From contig CAIQGU010000141.1 of NCBI GenBank assembly GCA_903871435.1, positions 1-7,624 of the forward strand: 7,624 bases of DNA, in the 5' to 3' direction. The notes under the pieces are model-generated. The model made no database searches and had not been told where the DNA came from. It was given only the letters and a program-made list of their open reading frames with translations. Source of the DNA: an uncultured Burkholderiales bacterium. Its GTDB lineage: Bacteria; Pseudomonadota; Gammaproteobacteria; Burkholderiales; Burkholderiaceae_F. The translations under genes were made by a program, and so were the position numbers. Positions 1 to 6,893 of this stretch are shown here, one piece after another; position 1 is the stretch's first letter; every line of letters begins with the position of its first letter.

Positions 1-705
1 CAATTCTACCTGGTTTGGCCTTTGGCGTTGATCTTGATCAGAGGCCGAAAATGGCAATTTTGGCTGCTCTGCCTCATCACGGCGCTTTCGTTTGCGTACA
101 GCAGTTTCGAAGCCTTCCGGAATCCCACGGCCGCGTTTTACTCGCCGCTATCCCGGCTATGGGAATTGGGCGCCGGTGGACTGCTCGCCGCGCGACCGGC
201 CCGATGGCCGCGATCCATTTCCTTGGTGGGCATCGCGATTATCGTTGCATCGGCGTGGATCATCAGGAGCGATCATCCATTTCCGGGGCTCCTTGCGCTG
301 CCGCCGATAATGGGTTCAATCCTGGTGCTTGCCGGCCGGTCGACACTTCTTTCGCGAGTTCTCCGTCACCCTGACGACCGCCATCCTCGTCTCCATGGTG
401 GTTTCGCTGACCACCACGCCGATGATGTGCGCCTTTCTCCTCAAGGCTACGACTCGGCAGGGCCACGGTCGCCTCTATACGGCGAGCGAAAACTTCTTCA
501 CGGGCATGCAGGACCTGTACCGCAAGAGCCTGCGCTGGGTGCTGGGCAAATCGGCGCTGACCTTGACCGTGCTGTTCCTGGTCGTCACCCTCAATGCGCT
601 GCTCATCTTCGAGATTCCCAAGGGGTTTTTCCCGCAGGAGGACACCGGCGCCATTGCCGGCGCGGTGCAGGGCCCGCAGGCCTCGTCGTTTCCGGCGATG
701 GATGA
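1..705 (+). pseudogene. Acyltransferase 3 family (OafA/YrhL-like) membrane protein, fragment truncated at a chimeric join
   Basis: Seen: the frame is open from base 1, so the 5' end is outside the window. It begins QFYLVWPL, matching the EEQFYLxWP motif of acyltransferase-3 proteins. It continues with three hydrophobic stretches (about bases 49-105, 220-270 and 280-332) and the family-like segment FYSPLSRLWELGAGGLLA (about 139-192). Family resemblance ends around 340-357 (AGRSTLLSRVL). The remaining codons to the TGA at 703-705 are an out-of-frame reading of the RND pump gene and have no meaning of their own. Known: these integral membrane enzymes transfer acetyl or other acyl groups to surface carbohydrates such as O-antigen or exopolysaccharide. 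Inferred: the C-terminal membrane segments are lost, so the product is probably inactive. GC is about 59% by hand count over 1-300, lower than in the following genes, which fits a separate origin. A misassembly is the main alternative to a real rearrangement. Confidence 0.75.
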
Positions 706-2104
706 CGCCGTGCGTCAGATCGGCGATGTCATACGCCGCGACCCTGCGGTTGCCAACGTTGTTTCCTTCACCGGCGGCAGCGGCGCCACCAACACCGGTT
801 CCATCTTCATCGCGCTTAAACCCCTGGCGGAGCGCGATGCCAACGCCCAGCAGGTGATCGACCGTCTGCGCCCCCAGTTAAACCGCCTGCCCGTTGCAGC
901 AGCCTACCTGCAGGCGGTGCAGGACCTGCGTATCGGTGGCCGCTCCAGCGCGGCCCTGTACCAGTACACCATCCAAGCCGATGGACTCAAGGACCTCACC
1001 ACCTGGGGACCCACCCTGCTCAACCACATGCGGCACCTGCCGGGCTTCCAGGACGTGAGCTCCGACCAGCAGAACGGCGGCCTGAGCGAACGCCTGGACA
1101 TCGACCGGGTCACTGCGGCGCAACTGGGTCTTACCGTGCAGGCGATAGACGCGCAGCTCTACAGCGCTTTTGGCCAGTCGCAAGTGTCCATCATCTACAC
1201 GCCGCTGAACCAGTACTACGTGGTGCTGGAAGTTGCGCCGCGCTACCGGCAAAGTCCTGCGGCCCTCGCGGACATTTACCTGCAGGCGCCCAACGGCGGC
1301 GGCGCCATCCCCCTGGCCGCCGTGGCCCGCGGCGTAGTGGGCACCACACCGCTGGCGATCAACCACACGGGTCTCTTTCCCTCGGTAAGCGTGTCCTTCA
1401 ACCTGGCTTCCGGCGTATCGCTGAGTGACGCCACCGTCAGCATCGACCGGATGAAGGCGCAGCTGGGGGCGCCCTCCACGCTGCAGGGCTTTTTCACCGG
1501 GACCCTGCTGGCCTACCAGGAGTCGCTGGGCACCGAGCCGCTGCTGATCCTGACCGCGCTGCTGGCCGTGTACATCGTCCTGGGCATCCTCTACGAGAGC
1601 CTCGTGCACCCGCTCACCATCATCTCCACGTTGCCGTCCGCAAGCGTAGGCGCGATGCTGGCGCTGCAAATCTGCCACGAAGACCTCAATGTGGTTTCGA
1701 TCATCGGCATCATCCTGCTCATCGGCATCGTTACCAAGAACGCGATCATGATGATCGACTTTGCGCTGTCGGCCCAGCGTGATGACGGCAAGTCGCCTGC
1801 CGATGCCATCTTCGAAGCCTGCATGCTGCGCCTGCGGCCCATCCTGATGACGACCATGGCCGCGCTGCTGGGTGCGCTGCCGCTGGCGCTGGGCTCCGGC
1901 ATGGGATACGAACTGCGCCGTCCCCTGGGTATCACCATCGTGGGCGGGCTGCTGCTCAGCCAATTGCTCACGCTCTACACGACACCCGTGGTGTATCTGG
2001 CGCTTGACCGCTTGGGTTTGCGGTTTGCCTCCCGGCGCGGCGCGACACCCTTGCCTGACCCGGTTCCCGCGGCGAATGCCGCGACTGTCACGGGGGCAGG
2101 ATGA
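329..2104 (+). pseudogene. RND multidrug efflux inner-membrane pump (MdtC/AcrB type), C-terminal half only
   Basis: Seen: pump homology starts at about 345 with FFREFSVTLTTAILVSMVVSLTTTPMMC, which corresponds to transmembrane helix 6 of AcrB-type pumps. Counting from the TTG at 329, helix 7 is about residues 77-95. The second periplasmic porter/docking domain is about 100-395, and helices 8-12 are about 403-558. The motif LGILYESLVHPLTIISTLPSA (418-438) and KNAIMMIDFAL (470-480) are close to MdtB/MdtC. K470 matches the proton-relay lysine of helix 10. Missing: helices 1-5, the first periplasmic half and the paired aspartates of helix 4. Known: RND pumps are about 1,030-1,050 residues, trimeric, and need those aspartates for proton-driven export. 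Inferred: the truncated gene cannot make a working pump. The frame is open only from 311, and the TTG at 329 is just the first possible start. Its TGA overlaps the ATG of the outer-membrane gene. An mdtAB-like upstream part was presumably lost or lies elsewhere. Confidence 0.85.
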
Positions 2105-3606
2105 TCGCCCGACCCTGTGCAAGCTGCCGCCGCGCCGCAAGGGCGGGCAAACGCCTGCTTGTTGCCGCGTGCTTCGGCGCCGTGCTGGGGGCGTGCAGCG
2201 TCGGTCCGCGGTATGCGGTCCCGCAAGCCCCCGCCGCCCCGGCCTACAAGGAAATCGGCCCCGTCTCGCACCGGGGTGCCGATGACGGGGCATGGCAGCC
2301 GGCCCAGCCGCAGGATGGCGCGCGCAAAGGCAAATGGTGGGAGGTCTTCGCGGAACCGGAGCTCGATGGCCTGGAAGATCGCCTGAACATCGACAACCAG
2401 AGCATCGCCCAATACTTCCAAAACTTTCTCGCAGCGCGCGCGCAGTTGCAGGCGGCGCGCGCCGGATTCTTTCCCACCGTAAGCACCAATCCGTCTTTCG
2501 CCCGCAACGGCCAGGGTTCTGCCGCCGCTACCACCGGCGCCGGGGCTGCCGTGGCCGGCGGCGTGCGCACCACCCATAATCTTGTGACCCTGCCTTTTGA
2601 TGCTTCCTGGGAACCGGACCTCTGGGGCCGCATCGCCAGCACGCTGCGCGAATATCAATTCGCCGCCCAGGTAAGCGCCGCCGATCTGGAGAACCTGCGG
2701 CTCACGGAGCAGGCGAACCTCGCCGTTTTCTATTTCGAGCTGCGCGGGCAGGATGCCCTGCAAGACCTCTACGACCGCACTGTCGATGCCGACCGCAGTG
2801 CCTTGGCGTACGCGCGCGCCCAGTCGGCGACCGGCATAGGCAATGACGAGGCGGTGGCGCAGGCGGAGATCACGCTGGAGAACGCAGAGGTGGCCGGCAT
2901 CGGCATCGCGGCCGACCGCGCCGTGTACGAGCACGCCATCGCAACGCTGATTGGCCAGCCCGCATCGAACTTCGGGCTCGCCGTGCGCGACCTTGCCACT
3001 CCGATGCCCGCCATCCCCATCGGCGTGCCCTCGCAACTGCTCCAGCGGCGACCCGACATCGCCGCGGCCGAGCGCCAGTTGGCGCGCACCAATGCTGCGG
3101 CGGGTGTCGCCGCCGCAGCCTATTACCCAAGTCTGGTCCTTACGGGTGGTGCCGGGTTCGAGTCGCGCTCCGTGGCCAGCCTGCTCGCCCTGCCGGCACT
3201 TTTCTGGTCGCTGGGCGCCTCGGCTACGGAAACCTTGTTCGATGGCGGCCTGCGCAGCGCCAACACGGCTCAGGCCACCGCGAATTACAACAGCGCCGTC
3301 GCCGCCTACCGGCAGACCGTGCTCAGCGCCATGGAGCAGGTGGAAGACAGCCTCGCAACGGTCCGGGTCCTGTCGCGGCAGCTTGCCCGGCAGGAGTCAG
3401 CCGTGGCGGCGGCCCGGCGCTACCTGAGCATTGCCACCAGCCGCTACCAGGCGGGCCTCGACCCCTACCTCAACGTGATCAATGCGCAGACCACCTTGCT
3501 GGGCGACGAGCAGACCCTTATCACCTTGCGTGTGAGCGAACTGACGGCGGCGACCCAATTGATCCAGGCGCTCGGCGGTGGCTGGGACGTCGCCCAGCTG
3601 CCGTAA
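2101..3606 (+). CDS. RND efflux outer-membrane factor lipoprotein (NodT/OprM family)
   Basis: This is the outer-membrane channel of a tripartite efflux system, which forms a trimeric beta-barrel and periplasmic tunnel docking onto an RND pump and its adaptor. Seen: 501 residues, close to OprM/NodT size. A basic N-terminus (RRAARAGKRLL) and hydrophobic stretch lead to the lipobox LGAC (29-32), so C32 should be lipidated, followed by the family-typical SVGPRY. Two outer-membrane efflux repeats follow (about 80-290 and 310-495). The hallmark LLQRRPDIAAAERQL is at 313-327, and YYPSLVLTGG (341-350) and LFDGG (379-383) are also family-like. The start at 2101 overlaps the pump stop as ATGA and has a G-rich stretch (2092-2100) directly upstream, so translation is probably coupled to the truncated pump. 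The gene looks intact. With its native promoter probably lost beyond the join, its expression and partner pump are uncertain. Confidence 0.93.
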   Translation: MIARPCASCRRAARAGKRLLVAACFGAVLGACSVGPRYAVPQAPAAPAYKEIGPVSHRGADDGAWQPAQPQDGARKGKWWEVFAEPELDGLEDRLNIDNQSIAQYFQNFLAARAQLQAARAGFFPTVSTNPSFARNGQGSAAATTGAGAAVAGGVRTTHNLVTLPFDASWEPDLWGRIASTLREYQFAAQVSAADLENLRLTEQANLAVFYFELRGQDALQDLYDRTVDADRSALAYARAQSATGIGNDEAVAQAEITLENAEVAGIGIAADRAVYEHAIATLIGQPASNFGLAVRDLATPMPAIPIGVPSQLLQRRPDIAAAERQLARTNAAAGVAAAAYYPSLVLTGGAGFESRSVASLLALPALFWSLGASATETLFDGGLRSANTAQATANYNSAVAAYRQTVLSAMEQVEDSLATVRVLSRQLARQESAVAAARRYLSIATSRYQAGLDPYLNVINAQTTLLGDEQTLITLRVSELTAATQLIQALGGGWDVAQLP

Positions 3607-3685
3607 TCAAACAGACGGCCGCGTCAGCGATAGGCCGAAGCCATTGATTGCGTGACCCGGCGCTCTCACCGGCACCCGCGCCGTT
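3607..3685. other. Convergent intergenic gap between efflux and ABC transporter genes
   Basis: A 79-bp gap separates two gene ends that face each other. It contains only two weak GC-rich inverted repeats, 3616-3620 with 3633-3637 and 3659-3663 with 3678-3682. Each has 5 bp of stem and a loop of 12-15 bases, and neither has a T-run on either strand. I cannot name a rho-independent terminator here. Confidence 0.5.
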
Positions 3686-4426
3686 TCAACCGCCCGCGAA
3701 CGGCGAGCGGATATCCGCGAGGAATTGCTGCGCCCGCGGGTGTTGCGGACGCAGGAAAAATTCCGCCGGGGTTGCGCGCTCCAGCACCTTGCCGGCATCC
3801 ATGAAAAGTACGCGATCCGCTACTTCGCGCGCAAATCCCATCTCGTGCGTCACGCAGATCATGGTCATGCCGTCGCTGGCGAGTCCGCGTATGACGGTCA
3901 AGACCTCCCCCACCATTTCCGGATCGAGCGCGCTGGTGGGCTCATCGAACAGCATCAGCGGCGGCTTTTGCGCGAGCGCGCGGGCAATGGCCACGCGTTG
4001 CTGCTGTCCCCCGGACAACTCGGCCGGATAGGCGTCGGCCTTGTGCGCCAGCCCCACGCGGTCGAGCAAGGCCCGACCTTGTTCATCGGCCTGCACCGGG
4101 CTGAGCCGGCCGAGACGCACCGGGGCCAGGGTGCAGTTCTGCAACGCGGTCATGTGCGGGAAAAGATTGAACTGCTGGAACACGAAGCCGATGCGCGAAC
4201 GCAGCGCGTTGACGTCGTTGCCGGGCGCGTGGATATCCTTGCCGTCGATCTCGATGCGGCCCCCCTCAATCGGCTCCAGGCGGTTGAGGGTGCGTATGAG
4301 CGTTGATTTGCCCGACCCCGAGGGACCGCACAGCACCACGACCTCGCCTTTGGCAATGGTCTCGTTGACATCCACCAGTGCCTGATACGCGCCGTACCAC
4401 TTGTTGACGTGTTCGAAGCGGATCAT
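3686..4426 (-). CDS. Polar amino acid ABC transporter ATP-binding protein (GltL/GlnQ type)
   Basis: This is the cytoplasmic ATPase that powers amino-acid import through the two permeases encoded just upstream. Seen: 246 residues, the usual size. All nucleotide-binding motifs are intact: Walker A GPSGSGKS (34-41), Q-loop FQQFNLFP (Q84), signature LSGGQQQR (137-144), Walker B LMLFDEP (157-163, with D161 and E162), D-loop SALD (165-168) and H-loop H194. The start ATG (4424-4426) gives the standard family N-terminus [12 protein letters not shown]. It overlaps the permease stop as ATGA and has GGAG seven bases upstream (4434-4437). A longer reading back to 4540 would add 38 residues that simply lie inside the permease gene, so I reject it. 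It is the last gene of the operon. Known: the GltL/GlnQ/HisP subfamily (PAAT) is recognised by FNLFPHMT and the short single domain. The exact amino acid cannot be read from the ATPase. Confidence 0.96.
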   Translation of the reverse strand: MIRFEHVNKWYGAYQALVDVNETIAKGEVVVLCGPSGSGKSTLIRTLNRLEPIEGGRIEIDGKDIHAPGNDVNALRSRIGFVFQQFNLFPHMTALQNCTLAPVRLGRLSPVQADEQGRALLDRVGLAHKADAYPAELSGGQQQRVAIARALAQKPPLMLFDEPTSALDPEMVGEVLTVIRGLASDGMTMICVTHEMGFAREVADRVLFMDAGKVLERATPAEFFLRPQHPRAQQFLADIRSPFAGG

Positions 4427-5133
4427 GCGGCTGCTCCGGCAACCGGCCGGCGCCGGCCGCGGGCTCCCACCCGGGCCTCCACCCAATAGGCAAGGCGCGA
4501 CAGGCCGAAGCACAGCAGGAAATACGTGAGGCCCAGGCACAAATAAACCTGGGTGGGCTTGGTGAAGACCTGGGTGTTGATCTGCGTGGCGATGAAAGAG
4601 ACTTCCGATAGGCCGATGATATAGCCCAGCGAGGTCTCCTTGATGGTGGACACGAACTGGTTCACCAGCGAGGGCAGCATATGCCGCAGCGCCTGCGGGA
4701 GCAGCACGTGGCGCAGCGCCTGCACATGGCTGAGCCCCAGCGATCGCGCCGCCTCCACCTGGCCGCGGCCCAGACCCACGATGCCGGCGCGGACGATTTC
4801 CGCCAGGTACACCCCGTCGAAGATCACCAGCGCGATCAGCATGGTGCTGAACTGGCTGGTCTTGATCCCGGTGAGCGTCGGCAGGAAGAAATAGGCCCAG
4901 AAAATAACCATTAGCAGTGGCGTGCCGCGTACCACGAACACGACCGCGGTCACGGGCCAGCGCAGCGCGCGCCAGGGACTCAACCGCGCCACTCCCAGTA
5001 TCACGCCCAGGGGCATGGCCAGCAGCAGCCCAAGGCTGGCCAGGGCGAGGGTGAGGGCAAGACCGCCCAGCGGCCCGTTGGGATATTGGCCAACCAGAAA
5101 GTACAGCCAGTAGGTATCGATCAGTTCAAGCAT
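4423..5133 (-). CDS. Polar amino acid ABC transporter permease 2 (GltK-like)
   Basis: This inner-membrane subunit forms half of the translocation channel of a HisM/GltK-type importer. Seen: 236 residues with about five hydrophobic segments (roughly 22-50, 57-85, 95-117, 150-175 and 195-217). The cytoplasmic EAA loop reads [24 protein letters not shown] (E127, A128, A129, G133, L145-P146), which docks on the ATPase. [13 protein letters not shown] (68-79) matches the RxxPLL-type motif of this family. The C-terminus is basic and Arg-rich ([10 protein letters not shown], 221-230). The ATG at 5131-5133 is preceded by GAGGG, which overlaps the stop of permease 1, suggesting translational coupling. 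Its TGA overlaps the ATPase start by 4 bp. It differs clearly from permease 1, so the channel is expected to be a heterodimer. Confidence 0.94.
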   Translation of the reverse strand: MLELIDTYWLYFLVGQYPNGPLGGLALTLALASLGLLLAMPLGVILGVARLSPWRALRWPVTAVVFVVRGTPLLMVIFWAYFFLPTLTGIKTSQFSTMLIALVIFDGVYLAEIVRAGIVGLGRGQVEAARSLGLSHVQALRHVLLPQALRHMLPSLVNQFVSTIKETSLGYIIGLSEVSFIATQINTQVFTKPTQVYLCLGLTYFLLCFGLSRLAYWVEARVGARGRRRPVAGAAA

Positions 5134-5143
5134 CGCGCCGCCC

Positions 5144-5833
5144 TCACGACTGCCGCACGGGGTAGCGCTGCTGCTGCCATGCCGCCAGGCCGGTGATCAG
5201 CAAGGAGATCGATAGATAGCTGACGGTGGCAAATGCAAACGGTTCAAAGCTGCGAAAGCTGGCCGACTCCACGGCCGCCGCCTGGTACATCAGCTCGGCC
5301 ACGCCGATTACGGTGGCGATGCTGGTGTTCTTCCACAGATTGAGCGTCTGTGAAATGAGCGGCGGCGCCGTGATGCGCAGGGCTTGCGGGAGGATGACGT
5401 AGCGCATGGTGGCCAGATATCCCAGGCCCAGCGAGCGCCCCGCCTCGCGCTGCACTGGCGGGATGGCGCTTATACCGCTACGGATGTCCTCGGCCATATA
5501 GGCCGCGGTGTAGAGCGTGAGCGCGATGACGGCGCTGATGGCTTCGTAGTTGCTTTCATAAAGCTGCGTTTTCACGGTCTCCGGCAGCAACTCGGGCGCG
5601 CCGAAATACCAGAAAAGCATGTGGGCCAGCAGCGGCACGTTGCGTATGCTCTCGACAAACGCGAAACCCATCCAGCGCAGCGGCCAGGGCGGTGCCAGGC
5701 GAAACAGCGCCACCGCCGTTGCCAGCGGCAGGGCCAATACCAGCGTCACCGCGGTGAGCTTCAGGGAGAGCAGCAGCCCGGCGACGAGCAGGTCGCGGTA
5801 GGGTCCGGCGAGCACCAGCGAGAGGTCGAACAA
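5144..5833 (-). CDS. Polar amino acid ABC transporter permease 1 (GltJ-like)
   Basis: This is the second inner-membrane channel subunit, predicted to pair with permease 2. Seen: 229 residues with hydrophobic segments at about 12-44, 55-79, 97-115, 150-180 and 198-219. ESIRNVPLLAHMLFWYFG (61-78) is typical of GltJ-type permeases. The EAA loop reads REAGRSLGLGYLATMRYVILPQALR, with E130-A131, G136 and L148-P149. The start is a TTG at 5831-5833. The frame upstream is closed by the binding-protein stop and contains no ATG or GTG, so TTG is the only candidate that keeps the first membrane segment whole. Only a poor G-run lies about 10 bases upstream. It follows the binding-protein gene by 17 bp in the same frame and precedes permease 2 by 10 bp. 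Translation probably relies on ribosomes arriving from the upstream gene. Confidence 0.92.
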   Translation of the reverse strand: MFDLSLVLAGPYRDLLVAGLLLSLKLTAVTLVLALPLATAVALFRLAPPWPLRWMGFAFVESIRNVPLLAHMLFWYFGAPELLPETVKTQLYESNYEAISAVIALTLYTAAYMAEDIRSGISAIPPVQREAGRSLGLGYLATMRYVILPQALRITAPPLISQTLNLWKNTSIATVIGVAELMYQAAAVESASFRSFEPFAFATVSYLSISLLITGLAAWQQQRYPVRQS

Positions 5834-5851
5834 GATGCGTGGGCCCCGCGA

Positions 5852-6685
5852 TCAGCCGTCGATCCTGTCGCTGTCGATGCGGAAGTCGCGTTTGTCGAAC
5901 TTGAGTCGCGTGGCGGGGCCGTACCACTTGAGAAAGAGCTTCTCGGCTTCGCCCGATTTTTCCAGATCACGCAGCGTGTCATCGACCAGCGCCTTGAGCG
6001 CGGGCTCGTTCTTCCGGATACCGATGGCGATCCGCTCGACGCTGATGTTCTGCGGCAGGATTTGATATCCGGTGCTCGCTGCGCCCAGCTTGCCGAAATC
6101 GCTGATCAACGAAACCTCGTCGTTCACATAGGCCACGCCCTTGCCCTGCTGCAATGCCAGAAACGCCTGCGGCGAGTTTTCGAAGGTGACCACGTTCACG
6201 CCGGGCACGGCCTTGCGGATATTGGGATCCTGCGTGCCGCCCTTCACCGTAACCACTTTCCTGCCGGCCAGTTGATCCAGAGCGGTGATGCCACTGGATT
6301 TTTTCACCATCACTTTCTGGCCGGTCACCAGCGTGGTCAGGGAGAAGTCGATCTGCGCTTCGCGCTCCCGGGTGTGCGTGAGCGACGCCGAGAGCAGGTC
6401 TACCCGCCCCTGCTGCAGTTCGGGAATGCGCGCCGAGACGGCCAGCTGCTTCCACACCGCCTTGACGCCGATCTTCCGCGCGATGGCGTTGCCCAGGTCC
6501 ACGTCGTAGCCGACCATGTCCCGCGTCTTGGGGTCGATGAAGCTGTTGGGTTCGTCGGTGCCCAGCGCGCCGATCACGATTTCACCCTTCTTGCGGATGT
6601 CGGCGAGCTGATCGGCCCGGGCGGCAACGGCAAGGAGCAGGGCTGCGGCGGCCACGGCAAGTGGCGCGAGCGAGCGCGGTTTCAT
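5852..6685 (-). CDS. Polar amino acid ABC transporter periplasmic substrate-binding protein (family 3, GltI-like)
   Basis: This periplasmic protein captures an amino acid and delivers it to the permease pair encoded downstream. Seen: 277 residues with an N-terminal signal peptide (MKPRS, then a hydrophobic stretch 6-20, then AARA at 21-24). The likely cleavage is before D25. The mature start DQLADIRKKGEIVIGALGTDEPNSF is typical of solute-binding family 3. GYDVDLGNAIARKIG (59-73) and LSASLTHTREREAQIDFS (98-115) are the family signature. R107 sits where the ligand-carboxylate arginine is expected, and D189 where an acidic residue often binds the amino group. The C-terminal WYGPATRLKFDKRDFRI (254-270) resembles the tail of GltI-type proteins. 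The ATG at 6683-6685 is chosen because the signal peptide begins there and GGGAG (6697-6701) lies 11 bases upstream. A longer reading to 6796 would bury the signal. Gene order suggests glutamate/aspartate, but another polar amino acid is possible. Confidence 0.94.
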   Translation of the reverse strand: MKPRSLAPLAVAAAALLLAVAARADQLADIRKKGEIVIGALGTDEPNSFIDPKTRDMVGYDVDLGNAIARKIGVKAVWKQLAVSARIPELQQGRVDLLSASLTHTREREAQIDFSLTTLVTGQKVMVKKSSGITALDQLAGRKVVTVKGGTQDPNIRKAVPGVNVVTFENSPQAFLALQQGKGVAYVNDEVSLISDFGKLGAASTGYQILPQNISVERIAIGIRKNEPALKALVDDTLRDLEKSGEAEKLFLKWYGPATRLKFDKRDFRIDSDRIDG

Positions 6686-6893
6686 GGTGCTGGTGTCTCC
6701 CGGAAAGGCCGGTGCCGGAGCGGGCCGCATGGCATGGCCGGCCCGGGCACCCCGGAAAACATGGTATTGGAATTTCGCTACGCGGCGAGCCGCCAACCCG
6801 TCCCACTGGCAAAAAACAACAGTCCCTGGCTATTCATATGAGAATTGCTTCTTTGGTCGAGTGCGCCCAGACAAGCGGTGTTCGCAGGCCTTA
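6686..6893. other. Intergenic region, leader of the ABC transporter operon
   Basis: These 208 bp lie between the low-complexity gene and the binding-protein gene, both on the - strand. The half near the operon is very GC-rich and holds repeated CCGGAAA and GCCGGC-type words. The half near 6811-6860 is A/T-richer, with an A6 run (6811-6816) and the 8-bp palindrome TCATATGA (6834-6841). No gene is evident. The promoter of the transporter operon should be here if it is not read through from the upstream gene. Confidence 0.5.
6833..6860 (-). promoter_or_regulatory. Weak candidate sigma-70-type promoter for the ABC transporter operon
   Basis: Read on the - strand, TCGACC (6855-6860) and TATGAA (6833-6838) are 16 bases apart. 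Each matches four of six positions of the -35 and -10 consensus. They sit in the most A/T-rich part of the gap and would give a leader of about 140 bases. The match is poor and chance is likely, so this is a suggestion only. Confidence 0.2.

Noticed and set aside
878..2293. Long - strand open frame opposite the pump gene (471 residues)
   Set aside because: It is rich in Arg, Gln, Gly and His without family motifs, and it lies antisense to a clear RND coding frame. High GC content alone keeps such frames open.
1975..3036. Long - strand open frame opposite the outer-membrane efflux gene
   Set aside because: The + strand frame has a lipobox and the RRPDI family motif. The - strand reading has no recognisable features.
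3616..3682. Hairpins in the convergent gap as a bidirectional terminator
   Set aside because: Stems are only 5 bp with long loops and no T-run on either strand.
4427..4540. N-terminal extension of the ATPase by 38 residues
   Set aside because: It lies within the permease 2 gene. The ATG at 4426 gives the canonical family N-terminus with a ribosome site and ATGA overlap.
6686..6796. N-terminal extension of the binding protein by 37 residues
   Set aside because: The signal peptide begins exactly at the ATG at 6685, with a ribosome site upstream. The extension would bury it.
5384..6841. Long + strand open frame (485 residues) opposite the permease 1 and binding-protein genes
   Set aside because: It is Gln/Arg/His-rich, shows no domain and lies fully antisense to two strongly supported genes.
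6811..6841. A6 run (T6 on the - strand) and TCATATGA palindrome as a terminator for the low-complexity gene
   Set aside because: No GC-rich stem directly precedes the T-run on the - strand, and the palindrome is only 8 bp and A/T-rich.
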